Origin: Aspidiotus rigidus
Taxonomy: Eukaryota > Arthropoda > Insecta > Hemiptera > Diaspididae
NCBI GenBank assembly: GCA_035079385.1
Contig: JAVHKY010000015.1
Span: 4,650,001 to 4,714,000 of the forward strand
DNA: 64,000 nt
Reading direction: 5' to 3'
Under the pieces are notes generated by a model. It did no database searches. It saw only the letters and a program-made list of their open reading frames with translations, and had not been told where the DNA came from. This document shows positions 1 through 12,592 of this stretch, one piece after another. How positions within the stretch are numbered: position 1 is the first letter of the stretch; every line of letters starts with the position of its first letter. The translations under genes and the position numbers were made by a program.

Positions 1-3000
1 TAACGTGCCACAAAAAATTTAGCGCAGGATGTAAGGCCGAGAAATTCAATATGATATTTTTAGATTGAAAAAAAAAAAAAAAAAATGAAAATTTGACCCA
101 TACAACATGAGATATTTGCCTTTTACCACAGAGCCAATTCACAATTTTGAATACCTATTATTCTCAGATATTTATCATCGTTTTTTGTAGTGAGTATCAC
201 CTCTATTGTTATTTCCCAAAGTGACGATTCGTCACCCAAATGGACCAGGAACCACTATTTTTCTTTATGTCTCATGGACTACAGCAAAGACAAATCTAGG
301 AGAAAATTTTGAGAGAGACACTGATATATTTTCAATGGAGCAGCAATTGCTCTAACATTCAAGTTTTTTCACTGATTTTTTTTTTAAATTTTGGCCTTTT
401 TGGTGGGGGGCCCCCTGGTTCATGTTAAGATGATGAAGCACAAGTGGAACTTACCAACAAGGTTGTAATGATATTCATGTGCTAACTTTGAATTCAAGAG
501 TGACCTGGTGTAGTGTAGATCCGGTGTCCATCTCCTACGTTTGAATACGTCATCATAATATTCGCAAGTGTGGCATTGAAGAAAGAATTGGGAAACTTGG
601 CGCGATCATCAAACTTCTCCTACATCAGCTTGCGAGGAAGGATTACAAAACCGTCTCAGCTCATTGATCGAGCCCAAGAACCGAATTTCGGCAGACGAAC
701 GAACCAAACAGAACTGCATTGTCACACAGAAGTTTTACGAAACAAAATAGCATAACACATACTAAGAAGTGAACTTGAGAAAATTAAAATTTTATGGTTT
801 TGAGTTTGATATTCTACTTTGTCGGTAGATTGGATATCTCGAAGCCCGATGCACTGTGCACACTCAAAGGCAACTTTAGCTGATTTCGCTTTGAAATCTG
901 AAAGAGGGTTTGATGCAAACATCAATTTCGACTAAAAGAGAGAATCAAAAACGATAGCTTCCTAAACAATGTTAAACGAGGAACGCAGGGAACTTGTTCT
1001 ATAGGTCAAAAATTAATATCTGATATGACCCGCATTAGGATGACCCCTTCAAGTAACTAGATATGCAATGCTTTGTATACCAATGGCCTTCATTGAGCCA
1101 GATATGCAATGCTTCATACACCAGAAGTTCTCCTTCTACACGGTGCACGGCAAATTTTTCAAAAAAAAAAACCATAGAACAGGTTTCCTGTTGAAAACGA
1201 GTCGAGGGGGGAGATCAGATTGTATGAGTAGATCAGATACATTGTATTTCTTCTCGACACTAGAACTCGATATTTATACCATAACAGCGTATGCTAATTC
1301 ATATAGCAATGTTGTTCACCTATTTATGAATACAAAATATTCATTTTTTTCCTCCGCGGATTGCCAGATGAGTACTCCTATCAACCATTCTGATTACCTG
1401 CATAACACCGATGGACTCATTTGATGTTGGGCAAACTCTCGCGACACAAGGCTAATAAGGTTCAATTATATATTCAAAGGAAAAAACTATGAGTAGCGAC
1501 ACTTTACGTTCCTCACTTTTGGATGAGATTTTCACTGCTGTTCGTCTGTCGGTGTAACGAAAAATGCGGTATGCAAATACTAAAAACAGAATCCTCTCTA
1601 TTAGGATTATTTCGAGCATAACTAAACTACGCAGGCAGAGATGTTGTGGAGTAATAAAAAATTAGGAGAGGAAGGTCGGAAAATAAAAATTGAATTACGC
1701 TTCAAATCTTCGTAAATTTATTCATCTTATGTACCAACGGTAGCCCTTAGCTAAATAAAAAATATCGATCGTTGCTACAACGTAGGAAAGACATTATGTG
1801 AAAGCTAAGATGTAGTAAAACTTTTTTTTTTTTTTTTTCTAATCTCGAGAAAAGGTAATAAAAAAACGGAGATGGATTTGTCTATATATATACACGCACG
1901 TCTACATATACTAAGTTGGGCCCGAAGATATGTGCACGTATTGTCAGGCGTGTATTTGATACCACTTATAAGATGAAATATACACGTATTTGTTTTGGTA
2001 AATATCTGATATAATGGAATAAAAGCGGGTATCGTATTTACAAATTTGCCTCCAATCATGGATGATTAAATGTACCAGAAAATAACGACGAGATAGCTTT
2101 GAATAACGAAAAAAGAGGACGACATAAGCGAAGTACAAAGGTGGTGCTCACTCAGCCGAAAATACGAGAGAGAGGGGAAATTCAGTCAATGAAATCTACA
2201 CAAATTGACTATTACGCCGCCGTCAAAATTTCGCGCTGCCACATATTGGCCTAATTTTGTTTTTCATCCTTCGAGGAGCGCAAAAAAGATTTCTCAGTCT
2301 CGAGGCTCGCGAGCACAACAGCATACGTACTGTCCCCGTAAAATCAATACGTTTGCACGTGCGACACGCTCGGTTCGCGCTGCCTGCCACTTTTTCACGC
2401 TGGCCGCGCCACGCTGGCTACGCATTCTCCCGCCAATACGCAGCGCTCCGTGCCAGTTTCCTATCTTCTGTCTTTCGCACCACCCCCTCGTTCATCCCTT
2501 TATCGTTTTATCTCTGCTTTTAGCCTTATCTGTTGCCCTTCTTTTTCGCGTCTGTCTAGTTTTCCACACGACTGCTATTATATCAATCGCGTTCCCCCCC
2601 TCGTGTATAGAATCGCTTCTCGAGCGTATAATATTATTATAATAATTTATTTTCGAACGAAGCTGCTTCAATGATGCGCGTAAGTTTTCCTTATTTAAGT
2701 AATCTTGTTATTATTATCGTATTTCGAGAGAGTGTTGAAGAGCGCTTATGAAAATTAACTTTGTTTGGTCTCGCGATGTTGAGCTCGTTGAATTTTGATA
2801 CGGGAAAACACTTCTCTTAGGTGGTGAAAAACGTTAACACGTTGTAACGCGAAAAATTGTAATTGTTTAAGATTATTTTAGCGTTCAGTTCTATTGAGCC
2901 GACAAGTAGTAACAGCAATGTAGAATACAGAAAATGGTAGGAAATTTTATTGGAAAGGCGAAAAAGAAAGGATGCTGCTGAAATAGAAAAACAATAGGTA

Positions 3001-3409
3001 CATCGGAAATGTGTTGCCTATGTTTCACTCTGGTGGGAGGAGGCAAAATCAATATTTTGTAAAATTTGATCATTGAAACCAGTAGTGTGAAACGGAATAA
3101 TAGTGATAATTGATTAAATTCGGATGAATTTCACTTCCCTTGATGTTGATGCTTATCAAAAAGTTTTCGTATGTGTAGGTACATGCGCGTGAAATTACCC
3201 TTGTTGTGAGATGAGCAAGCATTTTCTTTATGCGAACTACGTCTCCAGCGTAAAACACGAAAAGAAATATATTAATTTTCTATTCACCTGTGATTCTTCG
3301 AGGGAAATAGTCTCAAATTTCGAGCTGACAGTCATCGTCAAGGGCATCCATTGAACTTATTAGTTACTGGGCGCTATAAGTATTTCATAACATTCTGGTA
3401 CAAATTGAT
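1..3409. other. Intergenic, no gene seen
   Basis: AT-rich DNA with homopolymer runs and no open frame that looks like protein. A stretch at about 2200-2650 is richer in C and G and in CpG and could be a promoter or untranslated exon, but nothing confirms this. The piece at 1147-1193 (from ACGGCAAATTTTTC to CAGGTTTCCTGTT) recurs in similar form at 50613-50659, so part of this region is dispersed repeat. Confidence 0.5.
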
Positions 3410-5674
3410 AAAAATGAGATATGGTGGAATGAAAAACTAGAGGAGCAAAAAAAAATTATTAAAAAAATAACCAAACTGAAGTATAAATATAAAAAGAACA
3501 AAAAATACCTACACGTCGAATTTGTAACAGAACTAATAAGAAGTCTAAAAACACACTATGTAAAAGAGATAATAGACAGTAAAAACAAAGCATGGTCGAA
3601 TTTGATAACAGAAAGTCCAGTTTGGGAGAATTGAAACAGAAAAATACAAAAAATTTGAATTCATTCCCTCCCCTAAAACTAGCAGATAAAATTATCATAG
3701 AAGAAAAAGAAAAATATAAAGAAATCTTCAAAAATCTTTTCCCCAAAATAAATGACTCACTCCAAAATTATGATACTGAAGAAGAAAACAACCTGGATGT
3801 TGACGAGTCTCTGATCACAGACATAATAGAAAAACTAAACAATAAGAAGGAAAATGGGTCGGACGGAATATCTAATAAAATGATAAAAATTATTAATAAA
3901 AATTGTCCAATAATTTTAATAACTATTTTTCAGAAACTCCTTCAAATGAAATATTTTCCTGATATTTGGAAGCTTGAGAAAATAAAACTCATAAATAAAC
4001 CTGATAAGGATCCTTCTGAAATCAATTCCTACAGACCAATAACTCTTTTATCATCCTTAGGTAAAGTATATGAAAAAATTATAAGACACCTTTTGAATCA
4101 GGAAATTAGAAAAAATAACATCTTACATACACAACAATACGGCTTTAGGGAAGGACGGTCGACAGAAATGGCGCTTACTGAACAATGAAAACACTTGAAC
4201 AATATAAAAAAACTCACAAACATATAATTTTAATAAGCTTTGATGTCACGAGAGCGTTTGACCGAGTCATCTGGTCTAGCTTGACCGAAATAATGGATAA
4301 AAATAACGTGAGTAGGCATATAATACAGATAATACAAAGCTACCTGGGAAATAGGAAAATAGGATTCTTTGATAAGGACAATAATTTGAAGCTAGAATAT
4401 GAACTAAGTATGGGCGTACCACAGGGGTCAGCGTTGTCTCCAACTCTTTTCAACACTGCAATGACTGAAATACACAAGACAGCAAAGGAAACAAACAAAT
4501 TCAAGCTTTTAAGCTACGCTGACGATCTGCTAATGATTATTGGAATAGATAAACAGAATGACTATCAAACTATTAACAGAAAGATAGAACAAACAAACCA
4601 GAAATTAAAATATCTTGGCTTAACGTTAAATCCTAAGAAAACACAAATGATATTCATATCGAGAAGACACAAGAAACTAGATTTTCAAAAAAGTATGGAG
4701 GACAAAATAAAAATGGGACTAGAGAAAATTAAATTTCAATCAGAAATGAAATACTTGGGAATAATTTTAGATCCAAACTTAAACTTTAAAAAGCACATAG
4801 AATATATTACAAATAAATTTAAAAAACACTACAATAAAATTCGGGGCATTATATGGTAACACTTATGGAATTGACACAAAAAAAAGAGAAATAATTTATA
4901 ATGCTCTTTTTCGGTCGGTAATTGAATACGGGTCTCTAGCCTACTTTGGAAAATTAAGAAAAACAGAAATCAAAAAATTAAAATCCCTTCAAAGAACAAC
5001 ATTAATCGGAATAATATCGGCCTATAGAACAGTATCACATTCTGCCTCTCATGTAGTAGCGGGAGTGACACCAATTGATCTACAATTAGGTAAGTCAAAC
5101 AAATAAGATAAAAAGGATCAAAATTAGGCATAAAGAAGGTAAAATAACAAAAACAGAAATGGTAGATAACATCAAGAAAACTAAATTAGATACAATAAAA
5201 ACCTGGCAGGATCTATACGATAAGGAAAAAACGGGAAGGAGAACCGCAAAATTGACACCGAACATTGAACTGAGACTCAAAAACAAAAAATTAAAAACCA
5301 ATTACTTTTTAACGCAATACTTGACAGGGCACGGTAACTTTGCAGCTTATTTAAAAAAATTTAAGATAATAAAAGACAATAAATGTAGGGAGAGATGATC
5401 CAGATCATACCTTCCTAAAATGTAGTAGCTTTGAACACGTAAGAAAGGAGATCAATATTACAGCTGAAGAGTTGGGTAAATGCCTACAAGATGAACAAAT
5501 TCATGGAAAATCAACAGATAGGCCTATATAAAACAAATACTCAAAACAAAAAAAGAAATTACAGAGAAATAATAATAACTTCAATAAAAATAAAAATAAC
5601 ATACAAATGCTAGATACTAACAATTAATAAGTAAACAAATGAATAATAATTTAAAAAAAAACAAAAAAAAAAAC
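3410..5674 (+). mobile_element. R1-like non-LTR retrotransposon (LINE), 5'-truncated and decayed
   Basis: A LINE fragment that starts inside the linker before the reverse transcriptase and ends in an A-rich tail at 5651-5674. The endonuclease part is missing, which is typical 5' truncation by target-primed reverse transcription. The codons are extremely A-rich. The C-terminal part has the LTGHG-x-F-x-x-YL block and a Cys/His cluster typical of R1-type elements. Clade placement is by eye and could be a related Jockey-superfamily clade. Confidence 0.88.
3417..5530 (+). pseudogene. LINE reverse transcriptase ORF, frameshifted
   Basis: Reverse transcriptase remnant spread over several frames. 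The pieces are a WWNEKLEEQ linker at about 3430, the fingers region at 3592-4188 (SYRPITLLSSLGKVYEKII and QYGFREGRSTEMAL), and the palm at 4185-4859. The palm has motif A FDVTRAFD, motif B GVPQGSALSPTLFN, the YADD catalytic box and motif D GLTLNPKKTQ. The C-terminal zinc-knuckle-like part lies at about 5290-5490. Frame changes are visible near 3600-3640, near 4185, at about 4858 and near 5395. The catalytic residues survive but the frame does not, so this copy cannot encode a whole enzyme. Confidence 0.88.
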
Positions 5675-6322
5675 AGAAATATACCAGGAATGGTCACACC
5701 CGGCTCACCCATTCTTACCTCCTCCTAGGACTTCAAGCTCCTCCGTCATGTGAGTACTATCATTTGCATAATCTTACAGTTCAACATCTCTTCTCATATC
5801 TTGTAGTCTAAAATCAACGTTCCGCACTATGCAACAACTCCGAAACAGTCTCCGGCTCCCTCAACTACCTTCGTTCCACCTATTACTTCCAACTACTCTA
5901 ATGATAAATCATAAATAATGTAGGTCAGCGGTTTTCAAACTTTTGGAGACTGTGGCTGCCTTCCAATGGCTTCTTCTTTTCTGCGGCCTCCTTAGAAAAA
6001 AATATCGTTTAATATAAGTAAAACTACGTCGTCGTCGTCATCGTATACTTTGCCCCGTGGTGAGCCTAGTGGCCCGTCAGCGTTGTTCAAGCTGAGCTAG
6101 ATTCCGATGTATCGACAAGCTTTCTTCTGAGTCTTCCTCTGCTACTCTCTGATGCTGGAGTATATTTTGACGATCTCGTTTCCTCTATTTTTTCCACGAG
6201 CGGTCTCTATCTCTTCCCATAGGCTTTTTCTCTGTGAATCATCGGTGTAATTTCTTCGGAGCTTTTTCTGTAACACCCGCAGTTTTCCTCATGAACCGCG
6301 TTTCCACAGCAGTTATTTCACT
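5675..6322. other. Intergenic, no gene seen
   Basis: No coding frame. At about 5924 the string CAGCGGTTTTCAAACTTTT resembles the end of a hAT transposon, but no matching opposite end was found nearby. The segment may include the outermost flank of the DNA transposon that ends near 10.99 kb. Confidence 0.4.
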
Positions 6323-6329
6323 CAACTTG

Positions 6330-6409
6330 GCCCAAAAACTCGAGCTGAAAAGTTGGTTTGAAAGTTGAGCGATTTTCTAAAATTTTTGATTTTAGTGTTA
6401 GTGTAGTCA
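6330..6409. repeat. Left copy of the 80-bp target duplication flanking the PLE
   Basis: This 80-base stretch, beginning GCCCAAAAACTCGAGC and ending in TAGTGTAGTCA, is repeated at 9296-9375 with one difference that I can see (TAGTGTAGTCA against TAGTATAGTCA). It belongs to the terminal inverted repeat of the host DNA transposon. Confidence 0.85.
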
Positions 6410-6552
6410 TTATCGGAACTCATAATGAGTGAGTGAGGTGTAAGTAGTGCACTAATATTGAAAAAGGGTTTTTCAATTTTACAAATCTACTTTATTAGTT
6501 GCTTATACAAGAGTACTTTCGGGTGTTATCCCATCATCAGTTGTGTCGCAAC
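6410..6552. repeat. PLE terminal repeat (pLTR), left copy
   Basis: Starts TTATCGGAACTCATAATGAG and ends GTTGTGTCGCAAC. It is in direct orientation with 9151-9292 and differs from it by a few substitutions and a one-base length change (GAAAAAGGG against GAAAAGGG, GGGTGTTATC against GGGTATTATC). Confidence 0.93.
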
Positions 6553-6924
6553 TGGAGAACAAGGCCTTAACCATGAGTTTTTATAGTATAACACTGTGAT
6601 CTTATTGGCTATAACAATGCTGTGTTGTGATTGGTTCACTTCTTAGAAACTTATTCGTACGATAATATGACATTGTGTTCTTATTGGCTAAAATATACTG
6701 CTTTGTGATTGGTTCAATCTATTGTTCTAAATGCTGCGTTTCTATTGGCTACCTGGATTCCTGCCGTCTCATTGGTTGGTTCCGTTCTTCTCTCGTCCAA
6801 TCACCAGGTCGAATAATTTTTTGCTGTCAAATGTGATTACATTGTTCAAGAGGCAGGGCTTTCTTCCTCTTGGCTTTTGCAATCTCCATTTGTTCCCAGA
6901 GTTTTCTTCTCTTTGTGCGATTCT

Positions 6925-9164
6925 CTACGTGTATGACTTCAAATATTCCCTCTCCATCATGGTTTTCCTCGTTACAATGTTTCCCAAATAGTGACTTGCC
7001 ATCTTCTGCTCCTTTCTCCTGATCTTAAACTTTCTCCCTGTCTCACCAATATAGATCCCCTCGCACTGTTCACAACTGAGCTTGTACACTCCGCTCAAGC
7101 TTTCCTTGTCCTTTTGTTCCGTCTGGTCATTGCTGATTCTCTTCACCATGGGTTGGTTATTTTGGATACCCACATTCACATCGTAACCATTGAACGCCTT
7201 TATCACCTTGTTTGTGTACTTTCCTATATATGGTATCCATCCGGAGTACTTTCTCACTATGCTATCATGGGTTCCTTTCTTTGTTTCCATTTTCCCAAAG
7301 ACTCCTTCCACCACACATCTGCGGCAGCCAATGGCTTCTGCGATCTGCTTTACTATCTCGATCTCTTTCCTCTTCTCTTCGTTGTTCTTAAGGATAGAAA
7401 TTGCCCGATAGCGTAGTTCTGGATTGTCGCTAACTTGTGCCTGGGGTGGTGGTAGGAGTCATTTGTGATGATGGTGTCAGTATGCGTCGGCTTCCTGTAG
7501 ATTTTGTATTCTGTCCTATTGTTCTCCATTGTGAGTGTAAGGTCCAAATAGTTGATGGTCTCATTGCCTTTTTCCACTGTGAATTTGATGCTCTTATTCA
7601 TCGCGTTCATTTCTGGAAGGAATAGATCCACCTGTCTATCAGTGCCTCTCCACACAATTAGGATATCGTCTACATATCTGGCCCAGTGTTTGATCGAGTT
7701 TCTGAACTTGCTGCCCCTCAATATCTTGTTTTCCATGTCATTCATGAATATCTCCGCCAGTATTGGTGACAGCGGTGATCCCAACGCAAGTCCCCTTTCC
7801 TGACCGTAGAACCTGTTATTGAAGCGGCAGTAATTCTGGCTCAAGATCTCCTCCACTATGTTGGCGTACTTCGACCCATCGGGGTTCCCATGGTATCTGT
7901 TGTTTTTGAGCAGAGTGAGAAGTTCCTCCTTCGGTATGGTACCAAACATATTAGTCATATCAAAGGATATCAGCTTGTCGTTACTCCTGATTTCCAACTT
8001 GTCCAGTTGCTCAATCAGCTTTCCGTTGTTTCTGATACTTCGTCTGGGTGCAAACTGGTAGTTTTCTTTCAGGAATGTGGCTACGATCTTTGCTATCTTG
8101 TAGCATGGTGATTGAATGCTGTTGACCAGGGGTCTCATCGGACGGTTCGCTTTGTGGAGTTTTACAAGCCTCTTGAGTTTTGGTGCAACCGAGTTCATCT
8201 CAAGCGTCCTTCCATTGCCGGGTACATTGTTCCGTTTCAACGCGGCTTTCAGATCATCTTGGTATTTCCGTGTTAAGTCCCTTGCCAGCCCTTGGTATCC
8301 ATTAACTGCGATGTACGACTCCACTTTTTGGGTGTAGTCCTCCTTCTCCATTACCAATACCGTGCTGCCCTTGTCCGCCTTTGTCAAAATCAGGTTGTTC
8401 TGTCGGATCTTCTTTTGTAGATTTGTGACCTTCCTCTATATTACTTGCGTTCTGTCATAGGTTTGGCACATATCCTCTTTGATGTCCAACAGCACTTTCC
8501 CAATTTTAGTCCGGGCTTCTGGTCTCACGTCGTGTTCCATGGTTTGGATTACTTGTTCGCAGCTAATGGCCATGCTTTCAAGCCTACACTGGTTCAGCCT
8601 TTCTGGCTGCACGTACTTGATGCCTTTGTCCAGCAGTCTTCTTTCTTCTTCTGTGAAGGTGACGCATGATAGGTTCTCGGTTCTGGGAGCAAATTTGTGC
8701 TCAACTCTCGCTGTCTCTTCCTTTCTTTCTACTTTCTTCCGGGTCAGTTCGGCAAGCTTCTTCTTGATCTGTTTTGTTTGGGTTTCCACTCGTTTTTCCA
8801 CATAGTCTTCTCCTTTCTTCCCCTCTCCTCCTTTTTCAAACATCATTTCTTTGACTTCTTGCGGGTGGAGTAACCCGGACAGATAGAAATATTGATCGTA
8901 CAGTAGACCATTCAGCCTGGTGATTTTCTTGTGGAGTTCACCAATTTCGTTCTTCACTCTCAATCTTTCGGCTTGCATCTCGGTGCGTTTCACTGCTGCG
9001 CTGTTTCCTGGTAGCGTGATAGTCGCATACTTGGGAATAATGCCTCGTCTCAAGCATTCGTTATTGAACCAAATCTTCACATGTGACACTCTTAGTTTGA
9101 CCTTGGTCTTCAGAAACTTAAAAACCTCGTTAACCATGTCTGGTGTGCTATTATCGGAACTCAT
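6925..9164 (-). pseudogene. PLE polyprotein: N-terminal region, reverse transcriptase, GIY-YIG endonuclease
   Basis: The N-terminal segment runs from 9164 to a TAG at 8436-8438. The reverse transcriptase follows in the same frame to 7353, so a single nonsense codon separates them. Reverse transcriptase landmarks are TKADKGSTVLV, SFDMTNMFGTIP (motif A), GLALGSPLSPILAEIFM (motif B, the PLE form) and the YVDD catalytic box, followed by NYLDLTLT and the IYRKPTHTD block. The endonuclease is in another frame at 7314-6925, with GVYKLSCEQCEGIYIG as the GIY-YIG core and ETGRKFKIR after it. A further frameshift near 7010-7020 moves the last Cys/His-bearing part into a third frame. One stop and two shifts make this copy defective, although every domain is present. 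Confidence 0.9.
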
Positions 9165-9292
9165 AATGAGTGAGTGAGGTGTAAGTAGTGCACTAATATT
9201 GAAAAGGGTTTTTCAATAGTACAAATCTACTTTATTAGTTGCTTATACAAGAGTACTTTCGGGTATTATCCCATCATCAGTTGTGTCGCAAC
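9151..9292. repeat. PLE terminal repeat (pLTR), right copy
   Basis: Direct copy of 6410-6552. It lies just before the first codons of the N-terminal frame when read on the - strand, so it would provide the 5' untranslated region and probably the promoter, as pLTRs do in Penelope elements. Confidence 0.92.
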
Positions 9293-9295
9293 GCA

Positions 9296-9375
9296 GCCCA
9301 AAAACTCGAGCTGAAAAGTTGGTTTGAAAGTTGAGCGATTTTCTAAAATTTTTGATTTTAGTGTTAGTATAGTCA
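9296..9375. repeat. Right copy of the 80-bp target duplication
   Basis: Matches 6330-6409 and runs on without a break into the rest of the left inverted repeat of the host DNA transposon (to about 9590). This shows which side keeps the original context. Confidence 0.85.
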
Positions 9376-10997
9376 AATTAGACGGGTTTTGGAAAAAAAA
9401 GAACATTGCGACAAAGTAAAGGTCTGATTGCTGGAAATGGTCAAGAATGAAGTCCAAAACAACATACTAACTTCTCCGCGTTTTTCCCCCCGAGAGCATT
9501 TTTCTCCCTCAAAATCAGTTTTTTGTAAATATCCCGCTTAATACGCATTTTAGAGAAAGAAGTCATCAGTCAAAAATTATTCCTCGTGAAATTTCCTATC
9601 GGATTACGTGTTTCATTTCTAACCTACACGTGATAGTTAGCTCAAAAATTCATGGAAATTGAGCCTCCGCCATGCAAATCCGTGAATAACGCGCTCCTTG
9701 CCGAAAGATGACGTCGTTGCGCGGTGGTTACGCGCGAAGGTAACGTTAATATGTCGCTGGTACATACGATGAAACGTACACTAATTTTATTAGTTTTAAT
9801 TATTTGTCACAGGGAATTTGTTGCACGATATTATTTTGAGAAAGGTATAATTAACTGCCTATCATACATGAAAATAAAGTTTTCCATACATGGACAGACA
9901 TTTTAAAAATCGTTTCTTATGCATGTATGATATGTAAAAGACTGAATGGGGGGGGGGCTGTAAACATGCGAGCCCTTCCCCCATTTCGATTTTTCTATTC
10001 GGAATGGGTGGATTCGTTTGTACTGGGTTGTGCCATAGAGTTTTTCGTTTGTGCTGGTCTTCTTCCCCCTCCAACCTTATGAGGGGGCTGTATGCCAGGC
10101 CAGGCCAGCATATCGTGCCCCCCATTTTCGGACTGAAAACAGGCTTAATTTCGTGTGCTACGTTTTTGCTGTATTATGTTCTCAAGTTTTACATTCTGGT
10201 TGTTTCAAGCGATGGTGGGAATGGATGTGGTCTTCTGTTGTGGACTTGAGTTGAAATTTTGACTTCGACCCGCGTACAATTGAAGTGGGCTAACGTGTGG
10301 AATTGTTTCAAGCAATGGAAGGAATGTCACCAAGAAGCTTATTATTGTTGTGTGCTCCCACAAATTCAAGAAAAACCGCCACAATACAAATCCGAGAATA
10401 AGGCGCTCCTTGTCAAAGTTGGCGTAGTCGCATGAGGGTTTCACGTTGATAGTCGATTGGGTTAGGCAAACTTGCTCCGCCATTTCAGGCGATCTCCCGA
10501 GAAGCTTGTTTTGCGGTGAGAGATTGACTATACATGAATCTTGCAATTATCAAAACGGAAAAACAAGAGATAACTGGTCATATTTTGGAGAACCGAATTA
10601 ATTCTAGATAACAAGCTTCTTGGTATCATTCCCTATATTGCCTGGAACAATAAGAAATTCAGCAAGTTCGCCTGGATTTTACGAGAAATATTCTTTGACT
10701 GATGACTTTTTTCTCTAAAATGCGTATTAAGCGGGATATTTACAACAAACTGATTTTGAGGGGATTTCAACCCCCATAAAAAAGATGCTCTTGGGGAAAA
10801 ACGCGGAGAAGTTAGTATGTTGTTTTGGACTTCATTCTTGACCATTTCCAGCAATCAGACCTTTACTATGTCGCAATGTTCTTTTTTTCCCGAAACCTGT
10901 CTTATTTGACTACACTAACACTAAAATCAAAAATTTTAGAAAATTGCTCAACTTTCAAACCAACTTTTCAGCTCGAGTTTTTGGGCTAAGTTGACAT

Positions 10998-12592
10998 ACA
11001 TACAGTGAAATTTATAGGAAATTTGATGAGGAACAACTTTTGTCAGAACTTTTTTTCCTCTGATGCTTAGTTTTCGATTTATTCTCAGAAAACTAATCTT
11101 TGTGGTACTTTGAGCCCCTTTGGGGGAGGGCCCGCTCTCTGATCGCTGTGGACTTTTAATATGTTTATCAGGAGACCATTTTAAACATAATCCACGAAAA
11201 AAATCTTTGCCGGCATTTATTTCCATTTGAAAACCCAATCTGCCTGGGCTACTCTCAATTCTCGAGATTCTTGACATTCAGAGCTTCGATGTTAAAATCT
11301 TTTCATAATGTGACTTTTGCTGGCTCCCTCCCACGAGTAGAAAAGAATGCGTTTATAAAAAATCAATTTGTGGCAGCTACGGAAAAACAAACTCTACTTA
11401 TGTATCTTACGCCGAAACAAAAAAAAAGTAAGCAGTTTCGTTCCTTTATAAAATACACGGAACAGTGTTTAAATCATAATTTATGGCTGGGGTTAAGGAA
11501 AAACGCATGGATTTATTGGAACCTCTCTTTCTCGCAATAAATGTGTCGACTGAGGCTGTAAAGAATACAAAGTGTACGAGTACCTGCACTTATGCACTTC
11601 AATGTCTCATCTTCATCGTACAAAAACAATATTACGAGCAAGTCGTATTCAGTTCACATTCCATGTGTAAGGATGGGGGAAAAGGTACCAAGGCAACAGT
11701 AGGTAGTAACAGATATAGTCTACAAACCGATGAGCGCAACAATTTCTTGCAATTGTAAAGTTTTCTGGTTGGGGCCCTTGAAAAGATGCAGTTTATGCAG
11801 TACTGTTCCAGGGCGAAAATTTAAATGCGACGAGTAATTTAAATGTGCGGGCGCACTTATAAAAGGGAGGTGTTCAGAATTCGTTACATGTTGCTGCGGC
11901 GATGCCCTACTTCTGTGCATAATTTGTATCTCTTCCTGCTTGGAGTCAGCACTGTAATTTTCCTCTTCTCGTAGCCGCGTTCTCTTGCTGGTTCAGCTTT
12001 TTTTTTATTATTAGTGAACGGATTTAACTCGGAAAACTCTGCTGCTATTTGCCTCGTTTCTCTGTTTGTTGTTCGACCGTGTGTCGACTGCGACGAGTTC
12101 ATATCGCGCCCGCTCTTTTTTCTCCATGTGTTGGTGAGCCTTTCGCTACAAACAACGCTTGCGTAATATCATCAAATAAATATATTTTTTCTATTAACCA
12201 ATCGAATCCTGTTCGCTAGCCCGTGCATTAATATTCTGGTTCCGAAAAATTGTTTTAGGAGAAGGAATTGAAATTTTTGAATTATTTTCGTTTCTCTTCT
12301 CGTACGTTGAAGTCGGTGCTTTTTTTCGGTCGTCGTATAGAATTTTCGTCGTTAATTCGGGAGAAAGTGAAAACTTTTTGATTTTCCAAAAAAAAAAAAC
12401 GCCTCTCGACTCTCTCGTTATGTGAATGTTTTTAAATATTTCGTAAAAAGTGCGCATTCTTTAGTTCTTGTCTTATACTTGTTTTGATAATTTTTCGTTA
12501 CATTCTCATCCAGAAATGAATTTGCAATGGTGATTTTGTCGAAAATTTGACCAGTGCGGAATTTTAACGGCTTTCGGACATACTCTCGAGCG
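10998..12592. other. Upstream region of the SLC6 transporter gene
   Basis: No credible protein frame. The last 500 bases before 12593 are presumed 5' untranslated region and promoter of the transporter. No TATA box or initiator can be named with confidence, and an upstream untranslated exon cannot be excluded. Confidence 0.35.

Larger units (their letters stand above)
6410..9292 (-). mobile_element. Penelope-like element (PLE), near full length
   Basis: A retroelement of about 2.9 kb encoded on the - strand. It has direct terminal repeats (6410-6552 and 9151-9292) and a frame order typical of GIY-YIG-bearing Penelope-like elements: N-terminal region, PLE-type reverse transcriptase, then endonuclease. 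The two terminal repeats differ at only a handful of positions, and the flanking target duplication is almost identical, so the insertion looks recent. The 3' untranslated part (6560-6820) holds about five ATTGG pentamers (inverted CCAAT). Confidence 0.93.
6323..10997. mobile_element. DNA transposon with long inverted repeats, split by a Penelope-like element
   Basis: The sequence 9296-9590 is repeated in inverted orientation at about 10675-10990. The arms share GCCCAAAAACTCGAGC at the outside, then GAAAAGTTGGTTTGAAAG, TTTTGATTTTAGTGTTAG and, further in, GCGGGATATTTAC or its equivalent. This gives a non-autonomous element with terminal inverted repeats of about 300 bp and an interior of about 1.1 kb without a transposase frame. 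The left arm was later interrupted by the PLE at 6410-9292, so its outer 80 bases also appear at 6330-6409. Inside, about 80 bp around 9650-9735 recurs directly at 10365-10445. Superfamily unknown. Confidence 0.72.

Noticed and set aside
2205..2674. Three overlapping open frames in a C-rich stretch
   Set aside because: Low-complexity composition, no domain, no splice structure; more likely promoter or untranslated sequence.
5924..6322. hAT element starting with CAGCGGTTTTCAAAC
   Set aside because: Only one end is recognisable and no target duplication was found, so I list it only as a remark.
6731..9177. Many + strand frames opposite the young PLE
   Set aside because: They are shadows of the - strand reverse transcriptase and endonuclease.
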